Below, piece after piece: positions 62,508 through 64,000 of a DNA stretch of 64,000 nucleotides. Source of the DNA: Gemmatimonadota bacterium (GTDB lineage Bacteria > Gemmatimonadota > Gemmatimonadetes > Palauibacterales > Palauibacteraceae). The notes under the pieces are model-generated. The model had not been told where the DNA came from and made no database searches. It worked only from the letters and a program-made list of their open reading frames with translations. The translations under genes and the position numbers were made by a program. The stretch lies in contig JAJDUL010000051.1 of NCBI GenBank assembly GCA_022826685.1, positions 1 to 64,000 on the forward strand, written 5' to 3'. Every line of letters starts with the position of its first letter. Position 1 is the first letter of the stretch.

Positions 62508-62925
62508 CCGCGACGGACCGGTTGGAGAACTCGGAGAAATCGGAACGCTCCTGCCGCGGCTCCGCCGCCGAATAGCTCTCTCCGCCGCCACCGCTGCTTC
62601 CGAGCATGATCATTTCGAGCGCGCGGATCTCCGTCGTATACCGCGTCTGGCCGTCCTGCCCCTCCCACTGCCGGTACTCGATCCGGCCTTCCACGTAGAC
62701 CCGGTCGCCCTTGCGCAGGTATTGCTCGCAGATCTCGGCAAGACGGTCCCAGCAGACCACTCGATGCCACTCTGTCTTCTCCTGCTGGTCGCCGGCGCGA
62801 GTCGTCCAACGGCGGCTGGTCGCGACGGAGAGCGTCGCCACCCGCGTACCCGTGTTCGTCGACCGCACTTCCGGGTCCGCACCCAGGTTTCCGATGAGTG
62901 TCGCCTTGTTCAGACTGCGCGCCAT
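62485..62925 (-). CDS. ssb: single-stranded DNA-binding protein
   Basis: OB-fold protein of 146 residues with LNKATLIGNLGADPEVR at the start, EKTEWHRVVCWDRLAEI and GDRVYVEGRIEYRQWEGQDG in the core, a Gly/Ser linker and the acidic tip DDLPF at the very C-terminus, which recruits partner proteins. ATG 62925 has GGGGAGG seven bases upstream. Confidence 0.97.
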   Translation of the reverse strand: MARSLNKATLIGNLGADPEVRSTNTGTRVATLSVATSRRWTTRAGDQQEKTEWHRVVCWDRLAEICEQYLRKGDRVYVEGRIEYRQWEGQDGQTRYTTEIRALEMIMLGSSGGGGESYSAAEPRQERSDFSEFSNRSVAGEDDLPF

Positions 62926-63001
62926 TCCCGCCTCCCCGCTGATCGACTTGAAGGTCCATGGTGGTGGTGATGTCCGGAAGGATCAAGGTAACGGAAAACG
63001 A

Positions 63002-63469
63002 TCAACGGACCAGCAACCGGCGCATGACGAGAGCGTCCTCCTTCGGACCCGCATAGTATCCGCGACGCCGTCCGACGATCTCGAATCCCCGGCTTCGGTA
63101 GAGACCCTGCGCGCTTCGGTTCCCTTCCCGCACTTCGAGGAAGATGCGGACGACGCCCCGGGTCCGCGCTTCGCTGAGCACCGCGTCCACCAATTCGCCC
63201 CCGATACCGCGCCGGCGGTCGTTCGGGGCCACGGCGAGATCCCCCAGTTCCGCCTCCCGCCCGACGAACCACACGGCGGCGTATCCGGCGATGCGCTCCT
63301 CTTCGCATACGGCGGAGAGGAGAACCGCGTCGCGGCGCCGCAGGAGGTTCCTGAACGTCCGTTCGGACCATGGTGTGGCGAAGCAGGCCTCCTCGATCTC
63401 CGTCACCTGCCCCAGATCCGCCTCGATGAGCGGCCGGATGCGAAGAACCTGTCTACCGGGATCCGCCAC
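63002..63469 (-). CDS. rimI: ribosomal-protein-alanine N-acetyltransferase
   Basis: A GNAT acetyltransferase of about 155 residues. It shows IRPLIEADLGQVTEIEEACF at the start, acetyl-CoA-binding VAPNDRRRGIGGELV, and LEVREGNRSAQGLYRSRGFEIVGRRRGYY, typical of RimI. GTG 63469 gives a normal family length and a 17-base overlap with tsaB; ATG 63508 would add 13 residues. TsaB and RimI are often neighbours, and their proteins are linked to the tRNA t6A machinery in many genomes. Confidence 0.9.
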   Translation of the reverse strand: MADPGRQVLRIRPLIEADLGQVTEIEEACFATPWSERTFRNLLRRRDAVLLSAVCEEERIAGYAAVWFVGREAELGDLAVAPNDRRRGIGGELVDAVLSEARTRGVVRIFLEVREGNRSAQGLYRSRGFEIVGRRRGYYAGPKEDALVMRRLLVR

Positions 63470-64000
63470 GGCGCCCGACCTGACGTTCGGCTCCGGAACT
63501 CCGGACATATCGGGGTTCCCACGCGTCGATGTCCACGGCCCGGCCGGCCGGGAGTCTCTCGGCCAACCACAGGAGCGCGCCCGCACGCGGCACGCCGAGA
63601 AACGGGGGGAGCACCCTTCCGCCGCGAGCCTCGATCCTGGCTCGGTGCCGGATCGCACCCTCCCCGGCGAAGAACCATGAGCCATGATCCTCCAACCCTT
63701 CGAGCCAGCGATCGATGTCGCACGCCTCCGGCCCGCGGATCGGGGCCTCCAGCGGGCCGTCGGCCCAGGCGGCTCCGTACACCTCGCCCCGCCGGGCGTC
63801 GAACAGCGCGCAAACGCGTTCACGCCCTGAGGAGGCGGCGACGGAGCGAAGGCTCGAATACGCGAAGAGCGGCACACCCCTCGCGTGACACCAGCCCTTC
63901 GCGAGCGAAGCCGCGATCCGCACGCCGGTGAAGGAGCCGGGCCCCGCCCCGATGATCACGCGTTCGATGCCGTCGACGCCGATCCGGGCCCGCGCGAGCA
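63453..64000 (-). CDS. tsaB: tRNA threonylcarbamoyladenosine biosynthesis protein TsaB (5' cut by the window)
   Basis: ASKHA-fold partner of TsaD in t6A synthesis. IGAGPGSFTGVRIAASLAKGWCHARG is the family hallmark, followed by CALFDARRGEVYGAAW. The frame stays open to the window end and the first about 45-55 residues are missing. The 3' end overlaps rimI. Confidence 0.88.
   Translation of the reverse strand, partial: LARARIGVDGIERVIIGAGPGSFTGVRIAASLAKGWCHARGVPLFAYSSLRSVAASSGRERVCALFDARRGEVYGAAWADGPLEAPIRGPEACDIDRWLEGLEDHGSWFFAGEGAIRHRARIEARGGRVLPPFLGVPRAGALLWLAERLPAGRAVDIDAWEPRYVRSSGAERQVGRRGGSR

Overview
The window is high-GC DNA (roughly 68-70% by eye) with tightly packed genes and no intergenic stretch longer than about 250 bases. 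Gene content points to a diderm bacterium: LptD, Lnt, LolA, a complete Tol-Pal set, a TonB-dependent receptor and a PpiD/SurA-type foldase. It makes menaquinone (menF, menD, menB, menA, menE) and makes haem from glutamate (hemA, hemL). Secreted beta-propeller proteins, DUF885, LVIVD/choice-of-anchor-B proteins and an LRR-metzincin lipoprotein resemble what is seen in Gemmatimonadota, including marine and sponge-associated lineages. That placement is an inference from gene content and not a proof. No rRNA, tRNA, CRISPR array, insertion sequence or prophage was seen.

Layout. (1) 1-4.8 kb: a 5'-incomplete DUF885 lipoprotein behind a poly-G contig edge, a PilX-like prepilin, and two divergent alpha/beta hydrolases. 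(2) 4.8-14.0 kb: five exported proteins on the + strand, all predicted beta-propellers: two paralogous FG-GAP plus choice-of-anchor-B proteins, a YncE-like protein, a ten-repeat VCBS lipoprotein and a PQQ-type sugar dehydrogenase. A GC hairpin at 14005-14023 ends the block. (3) 14.0-24.2 kb: an outer-membrane barrel and PhzF on the minus strand, then a + run of EVE, LemA, DUF2207, peroxiredoxin, pterin carbinolamine dehydratase, an aspartoacylase-like enzyme and the large LRR-metzincin lipoprotein. (4) 24.8-48.2 kb, minus strand: about 20 genes in which every junction overlaps or is separated by no more than 20 bases. The order is TPR, aroQ, M24 peptidase, efp, accB, accC, a small ORF, ftsK, lolA, rimO, hemL, lnt, TonB receptor, HDAC-like deacetylase, menF, menD, menB, menA, menE, class V aminotransferase. 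A consensus-like promoter (TTGACA-18-TATGTT) lies at its head at 48159-48188. (5) 48.2-50.2 kb: the divergent ppiD/surA-like gene behind a 9-bp perfect inverted repeat. (6) 50.3-64.0 kb, minus strand: tsaB (cut by the window end), rimI, ssb, hemA, tolQ, tolR, tolA/tonB-like, tolB, pal, cpoB, nrdR, tatC, lptD, polyprenyl synthase, DUF4321 and tatA.

How it fits together. Polyprenyl diphosphate synthase supplies the side chain that MenA attaches, and the men genes share a transcription unit with envelope biogenesis genes (lolA, lnt, TonB receptor), translation factors (efp, rimO) and fatty-acid initiation (accBC). Tol-Pal, LptD and Tat form a second envelope block. Junctions of the form NTGA occur with all four N (ATGA, GTGA, TTGA, CTGA). 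The CTGA case gives lptD a convincing CTG start codon, and possibly the sugar dehydrogenase too. The most promising leads are the shared histidine pattern in the two anchor-B proteins, the LRR-metzincin, the non-canonical CTG starts, the 51-residue ORF coupled to ftsK, and a 14-bp tandem repeat that forms the HDAC/menF stop-start junction.
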